DNA of 64,000 nucleotides from Corynebacterium wankanglinii (GTDB lineage Bacteria > Actinomycetota > Actinomycetes > Mycobacteriales > Mycobacteriaceae). The notes beneath the pieces are model-generated. The model ran no database searches. It worked only from the letters and a program-made list of their open reading frames with translations, and had not been told where the DNA came from. Shown piece by piece: positions 48,975 to 57,611 of the stretch; the stretch's first letter is position 1, and every line of letters begins with the position of its first letter. Location: contig CP061031.1 in assembly GCA_014490595.1 (NCBI GenBank), positions 1,488,001 to 1,552,000 of the forward strand. The letters run 5' to 3'. The position numbers were made by a program, and so were the translations under genes.

Positions 48975-49116
48975 TATCTCTACTTGTCGCCCCGATCCAT
49001 ACCGCGATCGTGGCAGAGGGTCAAGCAAAACGGAAGGGCTTACGCTCTTGTGTGGATAACTCACCGGTGAAGTTGTCCACAGCTCCGGTTCTTGGGAACC
49101 ACGACTGCACAAAAGA

Positions 49117-49199
49117 CGATATCGGCGTTTACCATCCTGGCCCGACCGCGACCAGTGCTTTTACCGCCGTGCTTGCCCCAAATGCCGATATCGGCGTTT
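49117..49199 (+). repeat. Direct repeat of CGATATCGGCGTTT
   Basis: CGATATCGGCGTTT occurs at 49117-49130 and 49186-49199, 69 bases apart, followed by (A/G)-CATCC. It lies in the gap between the DUF559-type gene and the sirtuin gene. No gene is otherwise evident in this gap apart from the ambiguous N-terminal extension of the former. Confidence 0.7.
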
Positions 49200-49230
49200 G
49201 CATCCGGATGCCCCCATACACCGCCGCGGG

Positions 49231-49236
49231 TAGCGT
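49231..49236 (+). promoter_or_regulatory. -10 hexamer (TAGCGT) of the sirtuin gene
   Basis: TAGCGT followed by seven bases and ATG 49244; leaderless start predicted. Confidence 0.45.
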
Positions 49237-49243
49237 CACCACT

Positions 49244-49981
49244 ATGACCACCCCGAGCACCATCGACACCGCCCGCGCTCTCCTCGCAGACGCCTCCCAC
49301 ATCGAGGTCTTCACCGGCGCAGGCATGAGCGCCGACAGCGGCATCGCCACCTACCGCGACGCGCAGACCGGCCTGTGGGAAAACGTGGACCCGCAGGACA
49401 TGGCATCCATCGACGCGTGGCACGACGACCCGGACACCATGTTCGCCTGGTACCTCTGGCGCGCCCGCCTCGCACAGCAGGCGGAGCCGAACGCCGGCCA
49501 CGTCGCTATCGCCCGCTGCCCGAAGACGACGGTGACAACGCAAAACATTGACAACCTCCACGAGCGCGCGGGGAGCAAGGAGGTCGTCCACCTGCACGGC
49601 TCGCTGTTTGAGTTTCGCTGTTCGCTTTGCGACGAAACCTTCGGCGAGCCCATCGCCCTGCCCACAGCCCCCGTGGAGGCAATCACTCCCCCGGCCTGCC
49701 CACTCTGTGGCGGGCCGGCGCGCCCCGGCGTGGTGTGGTTCGGCGAGGCCCTGCCGGAGGCCGAGTGGAAAGAGGCGGAGCGCCGGATGCGCACCGCGGA
49801 CGCGCTGGTGATCGTGGGCACCTCCGGCGTGGTCTACCCCGCCGCCGGTCTGCCGTTGATGGCGCACGCCCGGGAGATCCCCATCATCGAGGTCACACCG
49901 ATGCGCACGGAACTGTCCCACCTGGCCGACGTGGTCATCGAGGACACCGCCGCCAACGCGCTGCCCTCTCTTCTGGGCTAA
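49244..49981 (+). CDS. NAD-dependent protein deacylase (Sir2 family)
   Basis: 245 residues. It removes acyl groups from lysines using NAD. The NAD-binding GAGMSADSGIATYR lies at about 24-37, TQNIDNLHERAG at about 98-109 and HLHGSLFEFRC with the catalytic His at about 114-124. The zinc site has C-x2-C twice (CSLC, CPLC). GTSGVVYPAAGL near 203 is the second NAD motif. It is close to the CobB class III type and of normal length. The substrate is unknown. The end overlaps the convergent antitoxin gene by four bases. Confidence 0.93.
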   Translation: MTTPSTIDTARALLADASHIEVFTGAGMSADSGIATYRDAQTGLWENVDPQDMASIDAWHDDPDTMFAWYLWRARLAQQAEPNAGHVAIARCPKTTVTTQNIDNLHERAGSKEVVHLHGSLFEFRCSLCDETFGEPIALPTAPVEAITPPACPLCGGPARPGVVWFGEALPEAEWKEAERRMRTADALVIVGTSGVVYPAAGLPLMAHAREIPIIEVTPMRTELSHLADVVIEDTAANALPSLLG

Positions 49982-50196
49982 CGGGACACTGCTTGGTCGT
50001 AGGCCCGGATAAACCTACGTGCATTCGCGGGCGTGCCGAGAATGTGGGCAGTTTCCTTCCAGGATCGAAATTCGGCCGCAGGAATCAGCACGGCATCACC
50101 GACGCGTGACTGGATCTGTACGTGCTTGCCCGCAACGGTTACCTGCCGCATCAGCTCGTCGAAGTTCTCGCGTGCTTCGTCCACTGTCAGTGCCAT
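49978..50196 (-). CDS. Orphan Phd/YefM-type antitoxin
   Basis: 72 residues. MALTVDEARENFDELMRQVTVAGKHVQIQSRVGDAVLIPAAEFRSWKET is the Phd/YefM N-terminal fold that dimerises on DNA. The tail AHILGTPANARRFIRAYDQA is the toxin-binding region that normally contacts a RelE/YoeB toxin. No toxin gene is next to it: it ends in the sirtuin gene on one side and the next gene (methyltransferase) is on the other. It may be a lone remnant or may act with a distant toxin. The start has AAGGAGG nearby. Confidence 0.8.
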   Translation of the reverse strand: MALTVDEARENFDELMRQVTVAGKHVQIQSRVGDAVLIPAAEFRSWKETAHILGTPANARRFIRAYDQAVSR

Positions 50197-50219
50197 CCTG
50201 CCTCCTTGCGCATTTCAGC

Positions 50220-51191
50220 CTAGCGGCTGGCCCGAAGCACCGTGAAGGTCTTATCGCGCGCGACCTGCTCCACGGATGCGAATCTGCGCTCCACCTCGCC
50301 GCGGTAGCGCAGGTGGGAGTTGTGCACCAGATACAGCGCGCCGCCGGGTGCGAGCAGGCGCACGGAGGCGTCGAGCAGGTGCTGCACGAGGGTGGCGTCG
50401 ACGGTGGTGCCGTCGTGGAACGGCGGATTGAGCGCGATGGTGTCGAAGGACGCATCCGGCAAACGTGAGCCGGCGTCGTCCCACGTCGCCTCCAATCCAA
50501 TGGCGCGCGCGGAGAGCACCGCGTCCGCGTCCGCGTCCGTGGCCACGCCGGAAAAGCCCCGGGTGACCGAACCGTTGCCACAGCCCAGGTCTAATAGGCG
50601 GCCGGGAGCGGCAGGCAGGCAGGAGCGGAGCAGCTCCCCGCCGCGGTCCGGCTTTGCGCCGGAAAAGACTCCGCCGACGGCGACCAGGCCGTCGCCAAGC
50701 GTTGGCTCATAGGTCACCTCCCGCGGGCCGGAAGCGACCAGGCAGCGGAACTTGCCGCGGCCGAGTGAAGCTGCAACGTCGTCAAAGGACTCCCCCAACA
50801 CCGCGTTCATGCTGCGTGCGAGGTGCTTGTTGTTCGCGCCGAGCACGACACGCACACTGTCGTAGCCCGCGCCCGCGATGGAGCGCGCCAGGTAGTCCAG
50901 CCGGGCCAGGGACTTGGGCATCTCCCCGACCGCCACAGCTGAACCGGTTGCCCCGGCCAAGAACTCGTCCAGGCGCACGTCGCCCGCGATCTCGGCGCCC
51001 ATTGCCGACGCCTTCCGGCTTCGCGCGTAGTCCGAGTCTAGAAACACCACTGGCGCGTCCGTCTCTACCGCGGCACGGGTGAGATCCAGCGTTGGGTCGT
51101 GGCAGATCAACACGGTCTCCGGCCCCTCGTTACCCAAACCTTCGGAGGCGCCTAACGCGGTGTCCCAGATCAAGCTATCCAGCGTGCGCAA
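50220..51191 (-). CDS. RsmC/RlmG-like class I methyltransferase
   Basis: 323 residues. It has two methyltransferase-like lobes. The catalytic lobe has the SAM-binding LLDLGCGNGSVT (about residues 195-206) and the adenine/guanine N-methyltransferase motif NPPFH (about 256-260). The N-terminal lobe is degenerate, as in RsmC and RlmG, which methylate guanine in rRNA. C-terminal LYLVHNSHLRYRGEVERRF is typical. Which rRNA position is modified cannot be read. The gene overlaps the 3' end of cobA by 17 bases, so they may be co-transcribed. Confidence 0.87.
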   Translation of the reverse strand: MRTLDSLIWDTALGASEGLGNEGPETVLICHDPTLDLTRAAVETDAPVVFLDSDYARSRKASAMGAEIAGDVRLDEFLAGATGSAVAVGEMPKSLARLDYLARSIAGAGYDSVRVVLGANNKHLARSMNAVLGESFDDVAASLGRGKFRCLVASGPREVTYEPTLGDGLVAVGGVFSGAKPDRGGELLRSCLPAAPGRLLDLGCGNGSVTRGFSGVATDADADAVLSARAIGLEATWDDAGSRLPDASFDTIALNPPFHDGTTVDATLVQHLLDASVRLLAPGGALYLVHNSHLRYRGEVERRFASVEQVARDKTFTVLRASR

Positions 51192-51915
51192 GACCCGCGA
51201 CCTCTCCGAACACGTACACGGCCGGCGCCGCGACGCTTTCAGTCTCCATCACGTCGGCCAAGCTCGCTGCGGTGGCGAAGTACACCCGCTGCGCGTCCGT
51301 CTCGCCCTCCTGGATCACGGCGGCGGGCGTCTCACCATCCAAACCGGCCTCCACCAGCGCCTCTGCGATGGCGCGGGCGTTGCGCACACCCATCACCACC
51401 ACGATCGTGCCGCCGACGCGAGCCAGCGCGCCCCAGTCAACCAACGACTTCTCGTGTCCCGGCGGCAGGTGCCCGGATACCACCGTGAACGCGTGCGTGA
51501 CCCCACGCTGCGTCACCGGCACATCCGCCGCCGCTGGCACGGACACCGCCGAGGTCACACCCGGCACCACCGAGCACTCCAGGCCGGCGGCCGCGCACGC
51601 CTGCAGCTCTTCGAAGCCGCGGCCAAACACGTACGGGTCGCCGCCTTTGAGACGCACCACGCGCTTTCCCGCACGCCCGTACTGCACCAAGAGTTCGTTG
51701 ATGCGCTCCTGCGCCACCTGTCTCGCGTACGGCAGTTTGGCTACGTCCACGACCTCCTTGCCGGTTACGTCGAGGAAGTTCTCGAGCTGCGCAGCCGGAC
51801 CAAGGTGGTCGGCGAGGATGACGTCGGCAGCCTCCAAAGCGCGAAGCCCGCGGATGGTGAGCAGGTCCCACGCGCCGGGGCCGCCGCCTACGAGTGTGAT
51901 GTGGCCGGTACTCAT
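51175..51915 (-). CDS. cobA: Uroporphyrinogen-III C-methyltransferase
   Basis: 246 residues. It makes precorrin-2 from uroporphyrinogen III with two SAM, the branch toward sirohaem and cobalamin. TLVGGGPGAWDLLTIRGLRALEAADVILADHL is the N-terminal SAM motif (about 7-38). VRLKGGDPYVFGRGFEE (about 87-103), GVTSAVSVPAAADVPVTQRG (about 118-137) and GGTIVVVMGVRNA are also conserved. No CysG-like dehydrogenase domain is attached. The next gene downstream overlaps by 17 bases. The divergent selO starts 24 bases upstream. Confidence 0.95.
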   Translation of the reverse strand: MSTGHITLVGGGPGAWDLLTIRGLRALEAADVILADHLGPAAQLENFLDVTGKEVVDVAKLPYARQVAQERINELLVQYGRAGKRVVRLKGGDPYVFGRGFEELQACAAAGLECSVVPGVTSAVSVPAAADVPVTQRGVTHAFTVVSGHLPPGHEKSLVDWGALARVGGTIVVVMGVRNARAIAEALVEAGLDGETPAAVIQEGETDAQRVYFATAASLADVMETESVAAPAVYVFGEVAGLAHAG

Positions 51916-51927
51916 GGACCATCAGTT

Positions 51928-51933
51928 TAGGGT
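51928..51933 (+). promoter_or_regulatory. -10 hexamer (TAGGGT) of selO
   Basis: TAGGGT followed by GGAGCC and ATG 51940; leaderless start predicted, although GGAG could also act as a ribosome site. Confidence 0.4.
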
Positions 51934-51939
51934 GGAGCC

Positions 51940-53145
51940 ATGAACCGACCTCAGCTCGCCCACACGCTCGCCGACACCCTGCCGGAGCTCGCACACGAGG
52001 AGCCCGGCACCCAGTTTGAGAACCCGCAGCTGGTAGCGTTCAACGAGCCACTTGCAGCGGAGCTCGGACTCGACGTGGATTGGCTGCAGTCTGACGACGG
52101 CCTGAAGTTCCTCACCGGCGCCGGCGGCGGCCACGCCATGGCCTACGCAGGCCACCAGTTCGGGCAGTTCGTGCCGTTGCTAGGCGACGGCCGCGCCCTC
52201 CTTCTCGGCGACATTGCCGGCTACGAGATCCAGCTCAAAGGCTCCGGGCCAACCGCGTTTTCCCGTCCGGGCTCCGACGGCGTGGGCGCGATTGGCCCGA
52301 TGCTGCGCGAGCACCTGGTGTCTACATTCATGCACGCGGTCGGTGTGCCAACTACGCGCTCGCTTGCCGTGCTCACCACCGGCGGCACCGTCGTCCGCCA
52401 GCAGGGCGCGGTCCCCGGCGGCATTGTGGTGCGCGTGGCGAAAAGCCACCTGCGCGTGGGAACAGTGCAGTACGCGGCGACACAGTCGGAGGAACTGACA
52501 CGCAAGGTCATGGAGGCCGCGGGCTTCGCCGACGCTGCCGAGATGCTTCAGACCGTCACGCGGCGGCAGTTCGACCTAGTCGCCCATTGGATGCGCCTCG
52601 GGTTCGTTCACGGTGTCATGAACACCGACAACGTGGCGCTGTCCGGCGAGACCATCGATTACGGCCCGTGCGCCTTTACGGAGCGGTTCGACAGCAACAT
52701 AAGCTTCAGTTCGATCGACCGCCAGCACCGCTACGCGTTTGGCAACCAGCCGAACATCATTGCCTGGAACATGGCGCGGCTGGCGGAGGCGCTCTACCCG
52801 CTACTCGGCCAGGAGAAGGTGAACGAGTACGTCGGCACCGTCCAGTCGGCGTGGGACGAGGCGTGGAACCACTGGATCGGCCAGGACTTCGACGGCCTCA
52901 ACGGGGCGGAAGACATCACCACCTACAACCGAGATCGCGGCATCAACGGCGCACCCGGCCCCGTCTTCGTGCCTCGCAACCAGATGCTGCAGGAGGCTAT
53001 CGACGCCGCCGAGCTCCGCGGCGACTACGCACCGTACAACGAGCTGCTCGCTGCTACCAGCGACCCGTACAACGAAAAGGCCGGGCCCGAATGGATGGCC
53101 CGGCCTGAAGGACAGCTGCCCTACGTCACGTTCTGCGGGACGTAG
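51940..53145 (+). CDS. selO: Protein adenylyltransferase SelO (short form)
   Basis: 401 residues, shorter than the roughly 480 of E. coli YdiU. SelO transfers AMP to proteins in an inverted kinase-like active site. Kept features are FGQFVPLLGDGRALLLGDIAGYEIQLKGSGPTAFSR (glycine-rich loop and Lys, about 69-108), HGVMNTDNVALSG (about 224-236) with the catalytic Asp-Asn pair, TIDYGPCAF (metal-binding Asp), and the C-terminal FCGT with the redox cysteine. The active site is therefore intact. The shortening lies outside the motifs I can recognise. A stem-loop overlaps the stop codon. Confidence 0.93.
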   Translation: MNRPQLAHTLADTLPELAHEEPGTQFENPQLVAFNEPLAAELGLDVDWLQSDDGLKFLTGAGGGHAMAYAGHQFGQFVPLLGDGRALLLGDIAGYEIQLKGSGPTAFSRPGSDGVGAIGPMLREHLVSTFMHAVGVPTTRSLAVLTTGGTVVRQQGAVPGGIVVRVAKSHLRVGTVQYAATQSEELTRKVMEAAGFADAAEMLQTVTRRQFDLVAHWMRLGFVHGVMNTDNVALSGETIDYGPCAFTERFDSNISFSSIDRQHRYAFGNQPNIIAWNMARLAEALYPLLGQEKVNEYVGTVQSAWDEAWNHWIGQDFDGLNGAEDITTYNRDRGINGAPGPVFVPRNQMLQEAIDAAELRGDYAPYNELLAATSDPYNEKAGPEWMARPEGQLPYVTFCGT

Positions 53146-53148
53146 GGC
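53118..53148 (+). terminator. Hairpin overlapping the selO stop codon
   Basis: GCCCTACGTC pairs perfectly with GACGTAGGGC over an 11-base loop; the stop codon lies in the right arm. It is a likely terminator between convergent selO and mqo. Confidence 0.55.
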
Positions 53149-53177
53149 GGGCGCCCCCGTAGAGCGACGAAGGAGCT

Positions 53178-54689
53178 CTACAGCGTGTTCTCGGCGGTGT
53201 CGAGGCCCAGCGTCTTCTGCGTCCACGCCCACTGCTCCTCGTAGGCGTCCTTGTCGCGCTTGAGCGACTTGCCGTACGTCGGGAACATCTCGTGCAGCTT
53301 GTCCGCCCAGTCGATCATGTGCTCGCCGAAGCAGCGCTCCAGCAGCTCGATCATCGCCGCCGGGGTGATCGAGGCACCCGGGGATGCACCGAGCACACCG
53401 GCGATGGTGCCGTTCTGGTCGTTAACCAGAGCGGTGCCGAACTCGAGGGTGCCGAAACGCGGGAACGCGGCAGGCTTGATCACCTGGACGCGCTGACCTG
53501 CAACCACGACCTCCCAGTCCTTCCCGTCCGCCGCCGGGTAGTACTCGTGGAGCATGTCAACCTTGCCGTCGAAGTCGCGGAAGACTTCCTGCACCAGGTA
53601 TTTCACCAACCCGACGTTGGTCGCGCCGACGCCGAGGTAGGACGGGATGTTGTCCAAACGGATGGACTTGAACAGGTCCAGGTAAGAGCCTTCCTTGAGG
53701 AACTTCGGGCTCCAGCCGCCGTACGGGCCGAACAGCAGCGACTCTTCGCCGCCCACCACGCGCAGGTCCAGGTGCGGCACGGACATCGGCGGAGCGCCCA
53801 CTTTCGCCTTGCCGTACACCTTGGCCTTGTGCTGCTGCACCAGCTCCTGGTTCGTGGTCTTGAGCCACATGCCGGAAATGGGGAAGCCTGCGTAGCCGTG
53901 CACCTCGGGAACGCCCGCCTTGCGCAGCAGGTCGAGGGCGTAGCCGCCAGCTCCGACGAACACGAAGCGGGCACGCACGACCTGTTTGTCGCCGGTGTTG
54001 ACGTTTTTGGCGGTGACCTTCCAGAAGTTGCCTTCGCGCTTGATGTTGGTCACTTCGCGCCCGTAGCGGATTTCGGTGCCGTTTTTCTTCGCGGCGTCCA
54101 GAAACTGCTGGGTCAGGGAGCCGTAGTTGATGTCTGTACCGGCGTCGGTCCAGGAAATGGCAACCTGTTCGGCGTCGAAGTCGCGGCCTTGGGACATCAG
54201 CGGCAGCTTTTCGGAGAAGGTCTCGCGGTCGTCTGCGAACTGCATGTTGGGGAACATGTGGTTCGCCGACAGGTTGTCGTAGCGCTTGCGGAGGTACTTC
54301 ACCTGATCCTCGCCCTGGGCGAAGGAGACGTGCGGAACCGGGTTGATAAAGGCGCGCGGATCCGTGAGCACACCGTTTTCAACCTGGTAGGACCAAAACT
54401 GTCGAGAAAGCTGGAACTTCTCGTTGATGGCCATTGCCTTGGACACATCGACGCGGCCGTTCTTTTCCGGCGTGTAATTCAGCTCGCACAACGCGGAGTG
54501 CCCGGTACCGGCGTTGTTGAACGGGTAGGAGGACTCCTGGGCGGGCCCGTCGAGCCGCTCGAAGATCATCTGGCTCCACTCGGGCTCCAGCTCATGCAGC
54601 ATCGAGCACAGCGTGGCGCTCATGATGCCGGCGCCGACGTGCAGGATGTCCACCTCGTCCGCGTACTTGTTACCACCGTTGTCAGACAT
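53178..54689 (-). CDS. mqo: Malate:quinone oxidoreductase
   Basis: 503-residue FAD enzyme on the inner membrane face that oxidises malate and feeds electrons to quinone. It is a central TCA-cycle step in corynebacteria. The FAD-binding VDILHVGAGIMSATLCSML lies at about 13-31. The family blocks ELEPEWSQMIFERLDGPAQESSYPFNNAGTGHSALCELNYTP (about 32-73) and GVLGASPGASITPAAMIELL (about 430-449) are conserved. There is no signal peptide, consistent with a peripheral membrane enzyme. AAAGGA lies nine bases before the ATG. Confidence 0.97.
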   Translation of the reverse strand: MSDNGGNKYADEVDILHVGAGIMSATLCSMLHELEPEWSQMIFERLDGPAQESSYPFNNAGTGHSALCELNYTPEKNGRVDVSKAMAINEKFQLSRQFWSYQVENGVLTDPRAFINPVPHVSFAQGEDQVKYLRKRYDNLSANHMFPNMQFADDRETFSEKLPLMSQGRDFDAEQVAISWTDAGTDINYGSLTQQFLDAAKKNGTEIRYGREVTNIKREGNFWKVTAKNVNTGDKQVVRARFVFVGAGGYALDLLRKAGVPEVHGYAGFPISGMWLKTTNQELVQQHKAKVYGKAKVGAPPMSVPHLDLRVVGGEESLLFGPYGGWSPKFLKEGSYLDLFKSIRLDNIPSYLGVGATNVGLVKYLVQEVFRDFDGKVDMLHEYYPAADGKDWEVVVAGQRVQVIKPAAFPRFGTLEFGTALVNDQNGTIAGVLGASPGASITPAAMIELLERCFGEHMIDWADKLHEMFPTYGKSLKRDKDAYEEQWAWTQKTLGLDTAENTL

Positions 54690-54804
54690 ACGTAGTCATC
54701 CTTTGAGGTTTTTCGACTTTTGGGAGTGATGCTCATATTACGTCCCCTTTCCTGCGAGAGTACAAAGGCTTGTCGACGACCACAGGTCACCCCCGCCCCG
54801 CCAG

Positions 54805-54810
54805 TACTAT
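54805..54810 (+). promoter_or_regulatory. -10 hexamer (TACTAT) of the alpha/beta hydrolase gene
   Basis: TACTAT followed by seven bases and ATG 54818; leaderless start predicted. Confidence 0.5.
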
Positions 54811-54817
54811 CGGCGCC

Positions 54818-55822
54818 ATGGTCGACAGCGAAACACCTTTGAATTGGCAACCCGACGTCCTCGGCAGCGGCTTCGAACAGGTTGCGCTTCCTCAAGGCAA
54901 AGACCCGGATAGTGGCACTCGCGTAGATGCGGTGCTGGTACGGGACGTGCGCGCGTCGCAAAGCGCGATGCGCAAGCCGGCGGTGTTGTGGGTGCACGGC
55001 ATGTCCGACTACTTCTTCCAGACGCATGTTGCGGACGAGTTCGCCTCTCAGGGCTACCCCTTTTACGCCTTGGACCTGCGCCGCTGCGGGCGGGCGCTAA
55101 ACAAAGGCGAACGCCCGCACTTCACTTTGAGCATGACACGCTATTTTCCGGAGCTGACCCAGGCGCTGCGGATCTTGGCCCGCCAGCACGGCTCAGTGAT
55201 AGTTCTCGCGCATTCCACCGGCGGGTTGATCGTGCCACTGTGGGCGGACCACCTGCGCCGCGAACATCCCGAAGACCACTCGAAACTCCACGCCGTCATC
55301 CTCAACAGCCCATGGCTGGACATGCAGTTCCCCGCGTGGCAGGTCGCGCTGCTAAAGCCAGTATTAAACGCCTTCGGCGCGATTTTTCCATCCCTGCCCC
55401 TACTGCAACGCGGGGAGGGCACGTACGGAAAGTCCATCCACAAGGACTTTCACGGCGAGTGGGACTTCAACACCACATGGAAGCCCATTAACGGCCACCG
55501 CAAGTACCTGGGCTGGATCCGCGCGGTGCTGCAGGGCCAGGAACAGATTCACGCTGGAAACGTTTATACCGGTGTGCCGACGCTGACCTTGTGCTCGTCG
55601 CACTCATACCTCGGCGAGGAATACTCACCCGCCGCGGACACCGCCGACACTGTGCTGGACGTGGATCAAATTCAGCGCTGGGCGCCAACCTTATCCGCGC
55701 ATGCGCAGGTACAGGCCATCGACGGTGCGCGCCACGATGTATTCCTGTCCGAACGGCACGCACGCGAGGCTGCGTTCAAGGCGGTTTTCACCTGGCTCGA
55801 CGGCCTCGCCGCCACACAGTAA
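54818..55822 (+). CDS. Alpha/beta hydrolase (lysophospholipase-like)
   Basis: 334 residues. The fold is that of the serine hydrolase family around monoacylglycerol lipase. WVHGMSDYFFQTHVADEFASQGYPFYALDLRRCGRA (about residues 58-93) contains the oxyanion region. LAHSTGGLIVPLWAD (about 131-145) holds the nucleophile serine. A later histidine in DGARHDVFLSERHAR (about 306-320) completes the triad. It precedes mtr by 41 bases, a neighbour arrangement also seen in C. glutamicum. The substrate is unknown. The ATG at 54818 is fixed by the leaderless promoter. Confidence 0.9.
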   Translation: MVDSETPLNWQPDVLGSGFEQVALPQGKDPDSGTRVDAVLVRDVRASQSAMRKPAVLWVHGMSDYFFQTHVADEFASQGYPFYALDLRRCGRALNKGERPHFTLSMTRYFPELTQALRILARQHGSVIVLAHSTGGLIVPLWADHLRREHPEDHSKLHAVILNSPWLDMQFPAWQVALLKPVLNAFGAIFPSLPLLQRGEGTYGKSIHKDFHGEWDFNTTWKPINGHRKYLGWIRAVLQGQEQIHAGNVYTGVPTLTLCSSHSYLGEEYSPAADTADTVLDVDQIQRWAPTLSAHAQVQAIDGARHDVFLSERHAREAAFKAVFTWLDGLAATQ

Positions 55823-55863
55823 CGTTTCACACCGAAACACACATATATATAGAGGAGGACTCC

Positions 55864-57289
55864 ATGCCCGCTGCATCGAGCGAAACGCAGGAAGCAACCC
55901 AATACGACGTAATCATTGTGGGGGCGGGTTCCGGAAACTCCATCCTCACCCCGGACTTCGACGATAAAAAGGTCGCTCTTGTTGAAAAGGGTGCGTTCGG
56001 TGGCACGTGCCTGAACGTGGGGTGCATCCCGACAAAGATGTACGTTCTCGCCGCCGAGAAGGCTTTCGCCGCCCGCGAAGCCGGCAAGCTGGGCATTGAC
56101 CTGGAGTACAAGGGCGCGGACTGGCCAGCGATTGTGCAGCGCGTGTTTGACAACCGCATCGACCTCATTGCGAAAGGCGGCGAGGACTACCGCCGCAACG
56201 GCTGCGACAACGTCACCGTCTACGACATGGAGGCCTCTTTCGTCGGCCCCAAGACGTTGAAGACCGGACGCGGCGAGGACGAAGAGCTCATCACCGCCGA
56301 GACGATCATCCTCGCCGCAGGAGCTCGCCCCTACATCCCCGACTGGGCGCACGGCGTGACCTTCCACACCAACGAGGACATCATGCGGCTTGAGCGCCAG
56401 CCGAAGTCGCTGACCATCGTCGGCGGCGGCTTCATCGCCATGGAGTTCGCGCACGTCTTCGATGCGCTGGGCACCGACGTGACCGTGATTTCCCGCTCGC
56501 AGCTGCTGCGCAAGCTCGACTCCGACATCGCTGAGCCGTTTAACGCGCTCGCCGCCGAGCGCTACACGACCCACATCGGCCGCACTGTTGCCAGCGCCGA
56601 GGAAACCGACACTGGCATCACGCTCACGCTTGACGACGGCTCCGCAATCACCTCCGAAGCCCTCCTCATCGCCACCGGGCGTGTGCCCAACAGCGACACC
56701 CTCAACGTCCACGCAGGCGGGATAGACACCCACCCGGACGGCCGTGTCGCGGTTGACGAATACGGGCGCACCTCGGCCGACGGCGTGTGGTCACTCGGAG
56801 ACCTCTCGTCGCCATATCAGCTCAAACACGTGGCGAACGCCGAGCAGCGTGCGGTCACGCACAACGTCCTCTCTACGTGGTCCGGCTCCGAAGACTCGTC
56901 GCTGGTCCCTTTGCCCCGACCACGTTCCTTCGGCGATTTTCACGCGCCCCCAGATCGCTACCGTGGGCATGACGGAACAGGAAGCCACCGATGCCGGGTT
57001 CGATGTCACGGTCAAGGTCCAAAACTACGGCGACGTGGCCTACGGCTGGGGCCTGGAGGACTCAACCGGTTTGGTGAAGCTCGTCGCCGACCGATCTTCC
57101 GGCAAGCTCCTCGGCGCGCATTACATGGGCCCGCAGGCGTCCACGCTCATCCAGCAAATGATCACTGTGATGGCCTACGGGCTCGACCTCCGGACCTTCC
57201 CCCGCGCTCAATACTGGATCCACCCGTCCCTCGCCGAAGTGACGGAAAACGCGATCCTCGGTCTCGACCTGACGTTCAAAGAAGTTTAA
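55864..57289 (+). CDS. mtr: Mycothione reductase, one frameshift
   Basis: About 474 residues. It reduces mycothiol disulfide with NADPH, the actinobacterial replacement for glutathione reductase. FAD-binding VIIVGAGSGNSI lies at 16-27. The redox-active cysteines are C49 and C54 in GGTCLNVGCIPTK. GGGFIAMEFAHVFDALG marks the NADPH domain and GDLSSPYQLKHVAN the FAD-binding close. The first frame is lost after DSSLVP near 56910. Reading resumes as DHVPSAIFTRPQIATVGMTEQE and ends NAILGLDLTFKEV. One extra C in TTGCCCCGACC would cause it. The ribosome site GAGGAGG is at 55851-55857. Confidence 0.93.
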
Positions 57290-57311
57290 ACCTCTGCTTC
57301 ACCCCACTTTC

Positions 57312-57341
57312 GGGGGCTGCGAGCTAGCCCCCCTTCTTTTT
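57312..57341 (+). terminator. Intrinsic terminator after mtr
   Basis: GGGGGCT pairs with AGCCCCC over a seven-base loop and is followed by CTTCTTTTT. This is a classical terminator. Confidence 0.85.
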
Positions 57342-57455
57342 GGTCGCAGCAGTCTAAAAGAGCAAGTGAGAGTTCATTTGCCTAGCCGAATGCTCCCAGC
57401 CAACCCCAAGCTTTCAAACCTTTGGTTGAACTTCTGGATAATTATCCGGGCCAAC

Positions 57456-57533
57456 TTGCATTCAGCTGGAAGTGTTCGGCTATTGTCGAAGCAGACACCG
57501 GGACCGAGCCCCACAAGGGCTTGCTATCGGTCC
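57456..57533 (+). promoter_or_regulatory. Candidate promoter and structured leader of the small secreted protein genes
   Basis: TTGCAT (57456-57461) and TATTGT (57481-57486) could be -35 and -10 with a 19-base spacer. In the following leader GGACCGA (57501-57507) pairs with TCGGTCC (57527-57533) and AGCCC with GGGCT inside it. The 270-base gap before ATG 57612 otherwise shows no gene. Confidence 0.4.
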
Positions 57534-57611
57534 TAGGAGCTCAATGCCCCTGGACTTCTTTGAATTCCACCCGGACGTCGTGCAAGAACTATCAGAGAAG
57601 GATTTCGTTTC

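Noticed and set aside
48903..49112. The full open frame to 49112 as the start of the DUF559-type protein
   Set aside because: The first 46 residues (Ser/Pro-rich) look unlike the family, and GTG 48974 or ATG 48902 give more natural starts; not fully excluded.
53159..53181. A second hairpin GTAGAGC/GCTCTAC at the mqo stop
   Set aside because: The stem is short and weaker than the adjacent selO hairpin; probably chance.
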